The notes: generated by a model not told the origin, from the letters alone. A DNA stretch of 8,052 nt from Gammaproteobacteria bacterium (GCA_020047885.1 JAIFNF010000142.1:1-8052), one strand, 5' to 3'; counted from the first letter of the stretch, positions 1 to 7,411 are shown. Numbers and translations are program-made.

Positions 1-8
1 CTTGCTGA

Positions 9-1346
<1,338 letters not shown>

Positions 1347-1408
1347 GATGATTTTTTTGAAATGGTGATTCCTGAATATACTTGGCACTGCCATAAACTG
1401 AACGTTGT

Positions 1409-1470
1409 GATCCGCAGATGAACGCAGATCAAAACCAGCGAAGACGCTGGGCGACCTTGGCGTCTTGGCG
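1409..1470. repeat. Degenerate short intergenic repeats
   Basis: Three small repeat units lie side by side. Positions 1409-1430 hold two copies of a GCAGAT-type unit (GATCCGCAGAT, then GAACGCAGATC). Positions 1435-1450 form a 6-bp inverted repeat, CCAGCG-AAGA-CGCTGG. Positions 1455-1470 hold a tandem CTTGGCG / TCTTGGCG. From memory, such GCAGAT and TTGGCGTCTTGGCG strings recur between genes in many environmental bacteria. What is seen here is only their local repetition; a mobile origin is inferred. Confidence 0.45.
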
Positions 1471-1515
1471 GTTCAAAAGGTCAAGTTATGACGGTAGGCA
1501 GTATATTTCGGGTTT

Positions 1516-1549
1516 TCCCTCTTTAATAAAGTGGGTAGGGGGATTTCCC
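1516..1549 (+). repeat. Hairpin repeat, diverged copy 1
   Basis: The stem CCCTCTTT (1517-1524) pairs with AAAGTGGG (1528-1535) with one mismatch around a 3-nt loop. It is followed by TAGGGGGATTTCCC. The same order (C-rich arm, short A-rich loop, G-rich arm, TAGGGGG, ATTTCCC) occurs in the same orientation at 4926-4962. The two arms differ between copies yet both remain paired, which suggests a structured intergenic repeat family rather than chance. Confidence 0.55.
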
Positions 1550-1560
1550 GGCAACACGAT

Positions 1561-1656
1561 ATGATGAGTAGATCCGAACAGGTTGCTATTGCTGTTTTTT
1601 GGCTTACGGCGATTGTATTTATTGCTAGTTCTGCATATCTAGAACTTATGCATTGA
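1561..1656 (+). other. Possible small membrane ORF cut by the IS
   Basis: An ATG at 1561 opens a frame beginning MMSRSEQVAIAVFWLTAIVF and continuing IASSAY, a good single membrane-spanning segment with a short polar N-terminus. At 1640 the frame enters the insertion sequence, reads LELMH and stops at 1654-1656. If the IS and one copy of its 5-bp target duplication are removed, the frame instead continues LGINGYQ and stops, giving a 33-residue peptide. No family is recognised. Against it, the only purine-rich site (AGGGGGA, 1537-1543) lies 17 nt from the ATG, too far for a normal ribosome-binding site, and it belongs to the hairpin repeat. It may be a chance hydrophobic frame in T-rich DNA. 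Confidence 0.25.
1635..1639. repeat. Target site duplication, left copy
   Basis: ATATC directly abuts the left terminal inverted repeat and is repeated exactly at 2764-2768 next to the right one. This is the signature of a 5-bp target duplication made when the IS inserted. Confidence 0.85.
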
Positions 1657-1658
1657 CA
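1640..1658 (+). repeat. Left terminal inverted repeat of the IS
   Basis: TAGAACTTATGCATTGACA. The reverse complement of 2745-2763 is identical except for T to C at position 10 of the repeat. Matching fades after 19-20 bases. The repeat contains TTGACA reading inward towards the transposase gene. Confidence 0.9.
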
Positions 1659-1714
1659 AGTATTGTATAAGGTGATTTGAAAAAACAAACTATGAACCAT
1701 GAGTATTTACGTCA

Positions 1715-2757
1715 ATGAGAGAAATAACTCGTCCACCTACGGCCCGTTGTACTTTAGCTACTTATGTATCTTTTATATTGAGTACTCCCCACTCACCGAC
1801 CTGTTGTGGCTTGGGGGCTGTAATCAATATCAGTCATGACAGCGTCAATCGATTTTTACTCCGTGAAGACTATACACCTCGTGATTTATTCAATGAAATC
1901 TGCACTGATCTCAATTTAAAAGGCGGTACCGTCAGCGTCGGTGATTCCGTGTTAGATAAACCGTATAGCCATCTCATCGCCTTTGTCGGCCATTTTTGGT
2001 CAGGAAAACATTATCGTGTCGTTAAAGGCATCAATCTCATTACTTTATATTACACCGACCCGCACGGCCACCATCAACCGGTCAATTACCGGATTTACGA
2101 TAAAACCGAAAACAAGACTAAAAACGATTATTTTCAAGAGATGCTGGTGGAAGTGTTGGCGTGGGGTCTGGAACCCGCTTAGGTGACTGGTGATAGTTGG
2201 TGCAGTAGCTTGGAAAATCTCAAAATAATTAAAAACCATCATCAGGGATTTCTCTTTGCGCTGGAAAGTAACCGTTTGGTTTCGACTGAAAAGGCCAATG
2301 GTCATAGATTCAGCAGCTCACGATCCCCGAAGACGGCTTGTGCGTGTACTTACGTGGATTCGGTACCGTTAAGGTATTTCGGAAGTGGTTGAAAGACACA
2401 CCACGCCATTATGCCTTGTATCAATCCAATGACGAAGCATGGGCGACTTTTGACCGTGTGGCGTTTCGCAACCTCCATGACCCGCACTGGCAAATCGAGC
2501 AGTATCATCGAACCCTTAAACAAGTTTGCCATATTGAGCATTTTCAGGTCCGGCAACCTACCGCGGTTCGCAATCATGTGTTCGCCGCGATCTGTGGCTA
2601 TGTGCAATTGCAGCGCTTGCGGGTCAATGACGTGATTCGTAACTGTTATCAGTTAAAACGTGAGTTGTTTAATGAGGTCATTGCGGCATTCATTGACACG
2701 TTCACCCCTCGCTTGGAGCACCTCAGTCCACAATTTCCATCTCCTGTCAATGCGTAA
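1715..2757 (+). pseudogene. IS4/IS701-like DDE transposase, two inactivating lesions
   Basis: Translated across its lesions this gives about 347 aa. The start is ATG 1715 (MREITRPPTARCTLATYVSF). Recognisable blocks are ISHDSVNRFL at residues 39-48, the first acidic block SVGDSVLDKP (74-83, Asp77), FWSGKHYRVVKG and LITLYYTD, then TGDSW with the second Asp at codon 2192-2194, and HWQIEQYHRTLKQ with the Glu at 2497-2499. The C-terminus is SPVNA, with stop TAA 2755-2757 inside the right inverted repeat. Lesion one is an in-frame TAG at 2180-2182, exactly where family members have a single residue between GLEPA and VTGDSW. Lesion two is a net loss of one base near 2309-2311: the frame reading EKANGHR gives way to a frame one base back that reads QQLTIPEDGLCVYLRGFG. 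The acidic block reads VGDS where I recall VDDS in relatives, possibly a further decay change. All three catalytic acidic positions are still present in the DNA, so inactivation looks recent. Confidence 0.92.
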
Positions 2758-2763
2758 GTTCTA
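2745..2763 (-). repeat. Right terminal inverted repeat of the IS
   Basis: TGTCAATGCGTAAGTTCTA on the + strand, the inverted partner of 1640-1658 with 18 of 19 matches. The transposase stop codon (2755-2757) is built into it, as is common in compact IS elements. Confidence 0.9.
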
Positions 2764-2768
2764 ATATC
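2764..2768. repeat. Target site duplication, right copy
   Basis: ATATC, identical to 1635-1639 and directly adjacent to the right inverted repeat. Confidence 0.85.
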
Positions 2769-2847
2769 TTGGAATCAATGGTTATCAATGATTTCCGTCA
2801 AGCGGATGTTTATGGCAATATTCTTGGTATTTTTGGAAAAAAGAATT

Positions 2848-3780
2848 TTATCTGTCAGCCTTGGGTAAATCCAGCACCTCCCGCAGCAAGGGCAGATGAA
2901 GTCGGACACAATCCATACCGGCGGTCATCGCCTCTGCCGCACGATCGAAGTCCATCAGCCCCAAATGCGCGAGACGGGGAGCCAGCACCACATCCGGCGG
3001 GTCGCCCGCCATGCGTGCCCGGGTGATGCGATCCTGCATGATGTGGATAGAACCGGCCATGACATCGAACAGGCCAGGCGGTTCGTCATCTTCAGTGGAT
3101 TCCGATTCCAGCGCCGGGTCAGCCATATCTGCGTGATTCCCGGACAGCGCCTGCCAACCGCTGATTAAGCGCCCCAGCAGCGGATTCTTCACAAAATGAC
3201 GTGACGGTCGCCCACTGAAATGCCGACCGACAATATCGCCATTGAGATTGACGGCAATCACGCGATCCGCGCCCAGCGCGCGGCACAACGAGACCGGCAA
3301 CGGGTCTACCAATCCGCCATCCACCAGCCAGCGACCCTGATAACGTACTGGACTAAACAAACCGGGCAGAGCGATAGAGGCGCGCACCGCCGCCAGCAGC
3401 GAACCTTGCTGGAACCAGACTTCACGTCCGGTATGCAGATCCGTAGCGACGGCACCGAAGGGCTTGGGCAACGTCTCAATCGGCACATCCGCCACCCGCT
3501 CGCGGAAGGCGTGCATCAATCGCTCACCTTCGACGCCGCCAATCCGCAGATCCATATAGCGAATGATCTCCCACCAGTCGATCCCGGTCACCCAATCTTC
3601 CAGCGGATCCAGCCGGTCACTGGCACAGGCCGCGCCCACCAGTGCGCCAATCGAGGTACCGGCGACCACATCCGGCACAATCCCCGCCTGTTCCAACGCC
3701 CGCAGGATGCCGATATGCGCCCAGCCCCGCGCCGAGCCGCTGCCCAACGCAATACCCAGACGGGGTGAACTCACGCTCAT
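2848..3780 (-). CDS. rssA: RssA-like patatin-family phospholipase
   Basis: A 310-aa patatin-like serine hydrolase, matching E. coli RssA (about 300 aa) in length and pattern from memory. The oxyanion-hole motif [12 protein letters not shown] is at residues 13-24. The nucleophile motif GTSIG is at 41-45 (Ser43), and the catalytic dyad Asp154 lies in DGGLVDP. Between them are the RssA-like blocks [24 protein letters not shown] and [14 protein letters not shown]. Near the C-terminus RMAGDPPD is followed by [11 protein letters not shown]. No signal peptide is seen, so it is probably cytoplasmic or membrane-associated. The family hydrolyses acyl lipids; the true substrate of RssA proteins is not established. 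The start is supported by AAGGAGA (+ strand 3787-3793) and by a 4-nt ATGA overlap with the moaB stop, implying translational coupling. Between its stop and the right IS end there are 79 bp without a clear terminator. Confidence 0.93.
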   Translation of the reverse strand: MSVSSPRLGIALGSGSARGWAHIGILRALEQAGIVPDVVAGTSIGALVGAACASDRLDPLEDWVTGIDWWEIIRYMDLRIGGVEGERLMHAFRERVADVPIETLPKPFGAVATDLHTGREVWFQQGSLLAAVRASIALPGLFSPVRYQGRWLVDGGLVDPLPVSLCRALGADRVIAVNLNGDIVGRHFSGRPSRHFVKNPLLGRLISGWQALSGNHADMADPALESESTEDDEPPGLFDVMAGSIHIMQDRITRARMAGDPPDVVLAPRLAHLGLMDFDRAAEAMTAGMDCVRLHLPLLREVLDLPKADR

Positions 3781-4328
3781 GATGATTCTCCTTGCTGAAA
3801 GGTGAACGATAACCGCTCCCGCAACCGGGGCAGCAATTCCACCAGATTACAAGGCCGAATGCGCGCGTCCAGTTGCGCCTGCAGAATTCGATCCCACCCC
3901 GTCCGGCAGGCTCCGGTGGAACCCGGCAGGCAGAAAATAAAGGTCGCATTCGCCAGCCCGCCCAGCGCCCGCGATTGCAGCGTCGAGGCTCCAATCTCCT
4001 CCCAGGACAGCATCCGGAACAACTCGCCGAAGCCGTCGATTTCCTTGTCAAACAACGGCCGCACCGCCTCCGGTGTACTGTCACGGCCGGTCATGCCGGT
4101 GCCGCCGGTGGTTAGCACAATCTGCACGGCCGGATCGGCAATCCAGCGCGAGAGGATGGCGCGGATTTGATAGATGTCGTCGGGAACCATGGCCCGCTCC
4201 GCCAGTTGATGACCGGCTCCAGTCAGCCTCTCGATCAATGTCTGCCCGGACGCATCATCCGCCAGGGTGCGCGTATCCGACACCGTTAGCACGGCAATAT
4301 TCAGCGCTTGAAATTCACGTTCGTTCAT
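3777..4328 (-). CDS. moaB: MoaB/Mog-family molybdopterin adenylyltransferase-type protein
   Basis: A 183-aa protein of the MoaB/MogA fold, linked to molybdenum cofactor synthesis (adenylation of molybdopterin before metal insertion). In E. coli, MoaB itself is dispensable for this, so the exact role is uncertain. Numbered from ATG 4328, the motifs are AVLTVSDTR (12-20), the molybdopterin-binding loop TTGGTG (73-78) with Asp83 following, [18 protein letters not shown] (104-121), the [15 protein letters not shown] loop, and [10 protein letters not shown]. It carries about 15 residues beyond the E. coli C-terminus, ending in a polar QQGESS tail. ATG 4328 is chosen because GAGGG (+ strand 4334-4338) sits 5 nt upstream. 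A GTG at 4340 would add four residues but lies inside a repeat and has no ribosome-binding site. It is the first gene of a two-gene unit with rssA. Confidence 0.92.
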   Translation of the reverse strand: MNEREFQALNIAVLTVSDTRTLADDASGQTLIERLTGAGHQLAERAMVPDDIYQIRAILSRWIADPAVQIVLTTGGTGMTGRDSTPEAVRPLFDKEIDGFGELFRMLSWEEIGASTLQSRALGGLANATFIFCLPGSTGACRTGWDRILQAQLDARIRPCNLVELLPRLRERLSFTFQQGESS

Positions 4329-4333
4329 TGAGA

Positions 4334-4374
4334 CCCTCACCCCAACCCCTCTCTCCCATCAGCGGGCGAGGAGC
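4334..4374. repeat. C-rich intergenic hairpin repeat before moaB
   Basis: The run CCCTCACCCCAACCCCTCTC (4334-4353) is followed by a hairpin in which CTCTCCC pairs with GGGCGAG with one mismatch. From memory, CCCTCACCCCAACCCCTCTCCC-type strings with a following G-rich arm recur between genes in many bacteria. It sits in the moaB-hsp20 divergent gap and supplies the ribosome-binding site proposed for moaB. Confidence 0.5.
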
Positions 4375-4404
4375 GTCAATCGTCAGGAAAAACCGGTCGG
4401 AACG

Positions 4405-4433
4405 CTTGAAATTCGCCCCGCCCGCCCTATTTA
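4405..4433 (+). promoter_or_regulatory. Sigma-32 (RpoH) heat-shock promoter for hsp20
   Basis: The -35 element CTTGAAA is at 4405-4411 and the -10 element CCCTATTTA at 4425-4433, separated by 13 nt. The RpoH consensus is CTTGAA, 13-15 nt, then CCCCATnTA, so only the fourth base of the -10 departs from it. Transcription would start near 4440, about 30 nt before the hsp20 ATG. The location upstream of a small heat-shock gene strengthens the call. The transcript could run on into cbpA and degQ. Confidence 0.75.
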
Positions 4434-4469
4434 AGTTGGTAACACACCCACTTCCATGAGGCTACGTCC

Positions 4470-4913
4470 ATGAACCCGAACCGTTATGAACCCTGGCGTC
4501 AGATGCACACCTTGCGCAAAGAGCTGGATCGGTTGTTTGAACCCTATGGGGCGGCCAGTGACGATCAATCCAGCGCCGCGACCTGTGACTGGATTCCCCC
4601 GGTCGATATCAAGGAGGAACAGGAACGCTATGTGATGCGTGCCGATATTCCCGGCGTCGATCCCAAGGACATTGAGATTATCGCCGAAAATGGCGTGTTG
4701 ACCATCCGTGGCAACCGTCCGGGCGAAACCCGGGAAAACCGCACCGGCTACAGCCGGGTCGAGCGGCCCTGCGGCGTGTTCTATCGGCGGTTCAGCTTGC
4801 CGGATACCGCTGATCTGGTGAACATTGTCGCTCGCAGCACGCATGGCGTTCTGGAAATCGGCATTCCCAAGCTGACCCATACGCTGTCGCGAACCATCAA
4901 AGTCCAAAGCTGA
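4470..4913 (+). CDS. Small heat-shock protein, Hsp20/alpha-crystallin family
   Basis: A 147-aa ATP-independent cytoplasmic holdase that binds unfolding proteins until DnaK/ClpB can refold them. The N-terminal arm (1-40) starts with MNPNRYEPWRQMHTLRKELDRLF, typical of class A bacterial Hsp20. The alpha-crystallin domain runs from about 41 (WIPPVDIKEE) to 138. It includes YVMRADIPGVDPKDIEI, the ENGVLTIRG strand, ERPCGVFYRRFSLPD, and HGVLEIGIPK, a version of the conserved GVLxxxxPK signature. The C-terminal tail carries I-K-V at 143-145, the I-x-I/V motif used to build oligomers. The start is supported by ATGAGG at 4456-4461, 8 nt upstream. It sits directly behind a sigma-32 promoter and is the first gene of the proteostasis cluster. 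E. coli ibpA/ibpB names do not fit well enough to use. Confidence 0.95.
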   Translation: MNPNRYEPWRQMHTLRKELDRLFEPYGAASDDQSSAATCDWIPPVDIKEEQERYVMRADIPGVDPKDIEIIAENGVLTIRGNRPGETRENRTGYSRVERPCGVFYRRFSLPDTADLVNIVARSTHGVLEIGIPKLTHTLSRTIKVQS

Positions 4914-4925
4914 TCCGCTTAAAGT

Positions 4926-4962
4926 TCCCCCCTTGAAAAAGGGGGGCTAGGGGGGATTTCCC
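4926..4962 (+). repeat. Hairpin repeat, copy 2, with GAAA loop
   Basis: CCCCCCTT (4927-4934) and AAGGGGGG (4939-4946) form a perfect 8-bp stem closed by a GAAA tetraloop. A second G run (4950-4955) follows, which could compete for the same C-rich arm, then ATTTCCC. It begins 13 bp after the hsp20 stop and is the better preserved counterpart of 1516-1549. There is no U-tract, so it is not a standard terminator. It could stabilise the 3' end of hsp20 mRNA or lower read-through into the J-protein gene (inference). Confidence 0.65.
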
Positions 4963-4992
4963 TCCCGCCCTGTCCCGAAGCCCGGAGCCTGC

Positions 4993-5955
4993 ATGAAATA
5001 CAAGGATTATTACCAAATTCTCGGCGTAGGCCGCGACGCCTCGGAAGAGGCCATCAAGAAAGCCTACCGGCGGCTGGCGCGGAAATATCATCCCGATGTC
5101 AGCAAGGAATCGGGTGCTGAGGAACGGTTCAAGGAGGTCTCGGAGGCCTATGAGGTGCTACGCGATGCGGAAAAACGCGCTGCTTACGACCAATTGGGTC
5201 GTAACTGGCAAGCCGGTCAGGACTTCCGTCCGCCGCCCGGCTGGCAGGGCGGTTCACGACCCCATCCGGGCATGGGCGGGTTCAGCGGCAGCGATTTCAG
5301 CGATTTCTTTGAATCACTGTTCGGCAGAGCCGGGACACCTGGCGGATTCGCGGGTGCGAGCGGCAGAAGCGGTCGAAGCGGCGGCTTCGCTACGGCCGGT
5401 CAGGATCAAACCGTGGCTATGGACATTAGTTTGGAGGAAGCCTATCAGGGCGGTAGCCGCGCTGTGCAATTGCAAACCCCAGAACGCGAGGCCAGCGGGC
5501 GCGTGGTGAACCGGACGCGCACCCTGAACGTCAAAATCCCCGCGGGCGTCGCCAATGGGCAGAAAATCCGCTTGAGCGGCCAGGGCAGCCCTGGAATGGG
5601 TGGTGGTTCCAGTGGCGATCTCTATCTGGAAGTGTCGATTAAACCACATCATCTTTATAAAATCCGGGGGCGCGACATTACTCTGGAACTGCCACTGGCC
5701 CCCTGGGAAGCCGCACTGGGTTGCAAGCTGGAAGCACCCACACTAGGTGGTGCGGTCACGTTGAATATTCCGGCCAATGCGCAGAACGGTCAGAAACTGC
5801 GGCTGCGCGGTCGAGGTCTACCCGGCAATCCCCCCGGCGACCAGTTGGTGAAGCTGCATATTGTTAATCCGCCAGCCGATAGTGAAGCCGCGCGGGAGCT
5901 GTTCCAGCGGATGCAACAGGAACTCCCCTTCGATCCGCGTGCGCATTTGCATTGA
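4993..5955 (+). CDS. cbpA: CbpA-like DnaJ-family co-chaperone (no zinc finger)
   Basis: A 320-aa class B J-domain protein that stimulates DnaK ATP hydrolysis and delivers unfolded clients in the cytoplasm. The J-domain spans 1-70 ([10 protein letters not shown] start, HPD at 33-35, then [13 protein letters not shown] and the closing YDQLG). A Gly/Phe/Ser-rich linker covers about 75-136 and contains [10 protein letters not shown] and a small SGRSGRSGG repeat. Two beta-sandwich client-binding domains follow at about 138-215 ([33 protein letters not shown]) and 220-300 ([26 protein letters not shown]). The CxxCxGxG zinc repeats of true DnaJ are absent, and the length is close to E. coli CbpA (306 aa). 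ATG 4993 is supported by GGAG at 4984-4987. No cbpM modulator gene follows; degQ does, 36 bp on. CbpA proteins can also bind DNA, which cannot be judged here. Confidence 0.93.
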   Translation: MKYKDYYQILGVGRDASEEAIKKAYRRLARKYHPDVSKESGAEERFKEVSEAYEVLRDAEKRAAYDQLGRNWQAGQDFRPPPGWQGGSRPHPGMGGFSGSDFSDFFESLFGRAGTPGGFAGASGRSGRSGGFATAGQDQTVAMDISLEEAYQGGSRAVQLQTPEREASGRVVNRTRTLNVKIPAGVANGQKIRLSGQGSPGMGGGSSGDLYLEVSIKPHHLYKIRGRDITLELPLAPWEAALGCKLEAPTLGGAVTLNIPANAQNGQKLRLRGRGLPGNPPGDQLVKLHIVNPPADSEAARELFQRMQQELPFDPRAHLH

Positions 5956-5991
5956 AATAACCGCCATTTCAGGTTGAGAGGTTTTTTGCTG

Positions 5992-7368
5992 ATGACGACC
6001 CCGCGTCCCCTGCTGTCCGCGGCGCTGCTGGCGCTGAGTTTGACCGTTGCGCTACCGTTGCCGGTTCTGGCCGCCCTGCCGGCATCGGTGGAGGGTCAGC
6101 CCCTGCCGACCCTGGCACCGATGCTGGAGCGGGCGACGCCAGCAGTGGTCAATATCGCCACTGAGAGCCGCGTAGCGCTGCGCCGCAATCCCCTGCTGGA
6201 TGACCCGTTTTTCCGGCATTTCTTCAACATTCCTGATCAGCCGCGTGAACGCAAAGCCCAGAGCGTCGGTTCCGGGGTGGTGGTGGATGCCAAGCGCGGC
6301 TACGCGATTACCAATCATCACGTTATTGATGGCGCGGACAAAATTACCGTGACCTTGAGCAATGGCCGTCAACTGGCCGCCAAGGTAGTCGGCTCCGATT
6401 CGGAAAGCGATATTGCGGTGATCCAGATTTCCGGCGGGAATCTGACCACGCTGCCGCTGGCTGATTCCGAGCGTCTGCGGGTGGGTGATTTTGTGGTGGC
6501 CATCGGCAATCCGTTTGGCCTGGGTCAGACCGTGACCTCTGGGATTGTCAGCGCCCTGGGCCGCACCGGCCTGGGCATTCAGGGCTATGAGGATTTCATT
6601 CAGACCGATGCCTCGATCAATCCCGGCAATTCCGGCGGGGCGCTGGTCAATCTGCGCGGCGAACTGGTGGGTATCAATACCGCCATCATCGCCCCAGGCG
6701 GCGGCAATGTTGGTATCGGCTTCGCCATTCCAGCAAATATGGTATCGCGGCTGATGAAGCAGATCATCGAGCATGGCGCGGTGCGGCGCGGCCAGCTCGG
6801 TGTTTCGGTGCAGGATCTGACCCCGGATCTGGCGCAAGCTTTCAACATCCCCGCCAATCAGGGCGCGGTCATTGCCCAGGTCAGTCCCCGTTCCGCGGCC
6901 GCCCGTGCGGGACTGAAAGAGGGTGATGTGGTGCTGCGGATTAACGACCGGACGATCCGCGACGGCAGCAGTCTGCGGAATGCCATTGGTCTGCTGGAGG
7001 TGGGCGAGGCGTTGCGGCTGGACATTCTGCGTGAGGGCAAACCGCTCACCCTCGACGCCAAGGTCGGCGAATATGTACCCGCCCAGGCGGAGGGTAACGC
7101 AATCAATCCCCGACTGGCCGGCGCATTCTTCGAGGACATCGGGCCGAATTCGCCCCTGTCCGGCAAAGTGCAGGGCGTTATGGTGGCGAAAGTTGATTCC
7201 GGCAGTCCAGCCGCCAGCGCCGGGCTGCGCCCGAACGATGTGATTACCGCAATTAACCGCCAGCGGGTGTCCAGCACGGAGGAGTTGCGGCAAACAGCAG
7301 CGGGCGGTGATGGCCTGATGATCAATCTGCTGCGTGGCCGGGGCGAATTGTTGCTGGTGTTGCGGTAG
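5992..7368 (+). CDS. degQ: DegQ-like periplasmic serine protease (HtrA family)
   Basis: A 458-aa exported serine protease and chaperone that degrades or holds misfolded envelope proteins. Residues 1-27 form a signal peptide with Arg5, a Leu/Ala core and a VLA cleavage site before ALPA. The trypsin-like domain has the complete triad: His110 in ITNHHVI, Asp140 in SESDIAVIQI and Ser214 in NPGNSGGAL. PDZ1 lies at about 265-355 (RRGQLGVSVQDL, GLKEGDVVLRIND) and PDZ2 at 375-456 (GSPAASAGLRPNDVITAINR). The regulatory LA loop region (about 60-92) is short, as in DegQ rather than DegP, and the total length equals E. coli DegQ (455 aa). ATG 5992 is preferred, with GAGAGG at 5976-5981. Upstream in-frame TTG codons (5974, 5986) would only lengthen the leader. 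It follows cbpA by 36 bp and probably shares its transcript. A degP or mucD name would be a reasonable alternative. Confidence 0.94.
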   Translation: MTTPRPLLSAALLALSLTVALPLPVLAALPASVEGQPLPTLAPMLERATPAVVNIATESRVALRRNPLLDDPFFRHFFNIPDQPRERKAQSVGSGVVVDAKRGYAITNHHVIDGADKITVTLSNGRQLAAKVVGSDSESDIAVIQISGGNLTTLPLADSERLRVGDFVVAIGNPFGLGQTVTSGIVSALGRTGLGIQGYEDFIQTDASINPGNSGGALVNLRGELVGINTAIIAPGGGNVGIGFAIPANMVSRLMKQIIEHGAVRRGQLGVSVQDLTPDLAQAFNIPANQGAVIAQVSPRSAAARAGLKEGDVVLRINDRTIRDGSSLRNAIGLLEVGEALRLDILREGKPLTLDAKVGEYVPAQAEGNAINPRLAGAFFEDIGPNSPLSGKVQGVMVAKVDSGSPAASAGLRPNDVITAINRQRVSSTEELRQTAAGGDGLMINLLRGRGELLLVLR

Positions 7369-7387
7369 CGCGCTCACTTTTGAACCA

Positions 7388-7411
7388 ACCAGACTGGATC
7401 GGCAGTCTGGT
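7388..7411 (+). terminator. Stem-loop after degQ, probable terminator
   Basis: ACCAGACTG (7388-7396) and CAGTCTGGT (7403-7411) form a perfect 9-bp stem with a 6-nt loop, 19 bp after the degQ stop. The tail CGTCTTCCTGCC is pyrimidine-rich but lacks a true U-run, so termination may be weak or Rho-assisted. Confidence 0.55.

Larger units (their letters stand above)
1347..1639. other. Gene-poor gap downstream of purA
   Basis: This stretch between purA and the insertion sequence has no convincing standard gene. It is AT-richer than purA. It holds a T-run just after purA, a patch of degenerate short repeats (1409-1470), a hairpin repeat (1516-1549) and the beginning of a small hydrophobic reading frame (from 1561). 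A minus-strand frame at 1473-1700 runs across the IS boundary and through both repeats, and shows no family resemblance. No tRNA or other structured RNA could be recognised by eye. Confidence 0.6.
1640..2763 (+). mobile_element. Complete but inactive insertion sequence, 1124 bp
   Basis: The element is bounded by 19-bp terminal inverted repeats that match at 18 of 19 positions and is flanked by perfect ATATC direct repeats. It carries one transposase gene filling nearly its whole length, whose stop codon lies inside the right inverted repeat. Its composition is clearly AT-richer than the flanking housekeeping genes. The transposase is a DDE enzyme of the IS4/IS701-like superfamily, and the closest relatives I can recall are cyanobacterial (recollection, not a search). 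The coding region carries a stop codon and a frameshift, so this copy cannot make its own transposase. The intact ends mean it might still be moved by a related enzyme from elsewhere in the genome. The 5-bp duplication makes a strict IS701 assignment uncertain, since that family usually makes 4-bp duplications. Confidence 0.9.

Noticed and set aside
1653..1671. TTGACA in the left inverted repeat with TATAAG as a transposase promoter.
   Set aside because: The spacing is only 7 nt, far too short for sigma-70, and no good -10 lies 16-18 nt downstream.
1473..1700. 75-codon minus-strand frame spanning the left end of the IS.
   Set aside because: It exists only because host and IS sequence are joined at 1640, and it reads through the hairpin repeat and inverted repeat.
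1347..2847. CRISPR array, tRNA or integrase attachment site in the accessory gap.
   Set aside because: No regularly spaced repeats, no cloverleaf-forming sequence and no integrase gene are present; the IS and short hairpin repeats explain the structure.
3220..3768. 182-codon plus-strand frame inside rssA.
   Set aside because: Antisense shadow of a gene with clear patatin motifs; composition is rich in Arg, Gln and His, with no domain or ribosome-binding site.
4930..4962. CCCTTGAAA before cbpA as a second sigma-32 promoter.
   Set aside because: No CCCCAT-like -10 lies 13-15 nt downstream, and the match is part of the hairpin repeat's C-rich arm and loop.
6052..7377. Long 441-codon open frame on the minus strand across degQ.
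   Set aside because: It is antisense to a clear protease with a full catalytic triad and signal peptide. The frame is open because of high-GC codon usage and has no recognisable domains.
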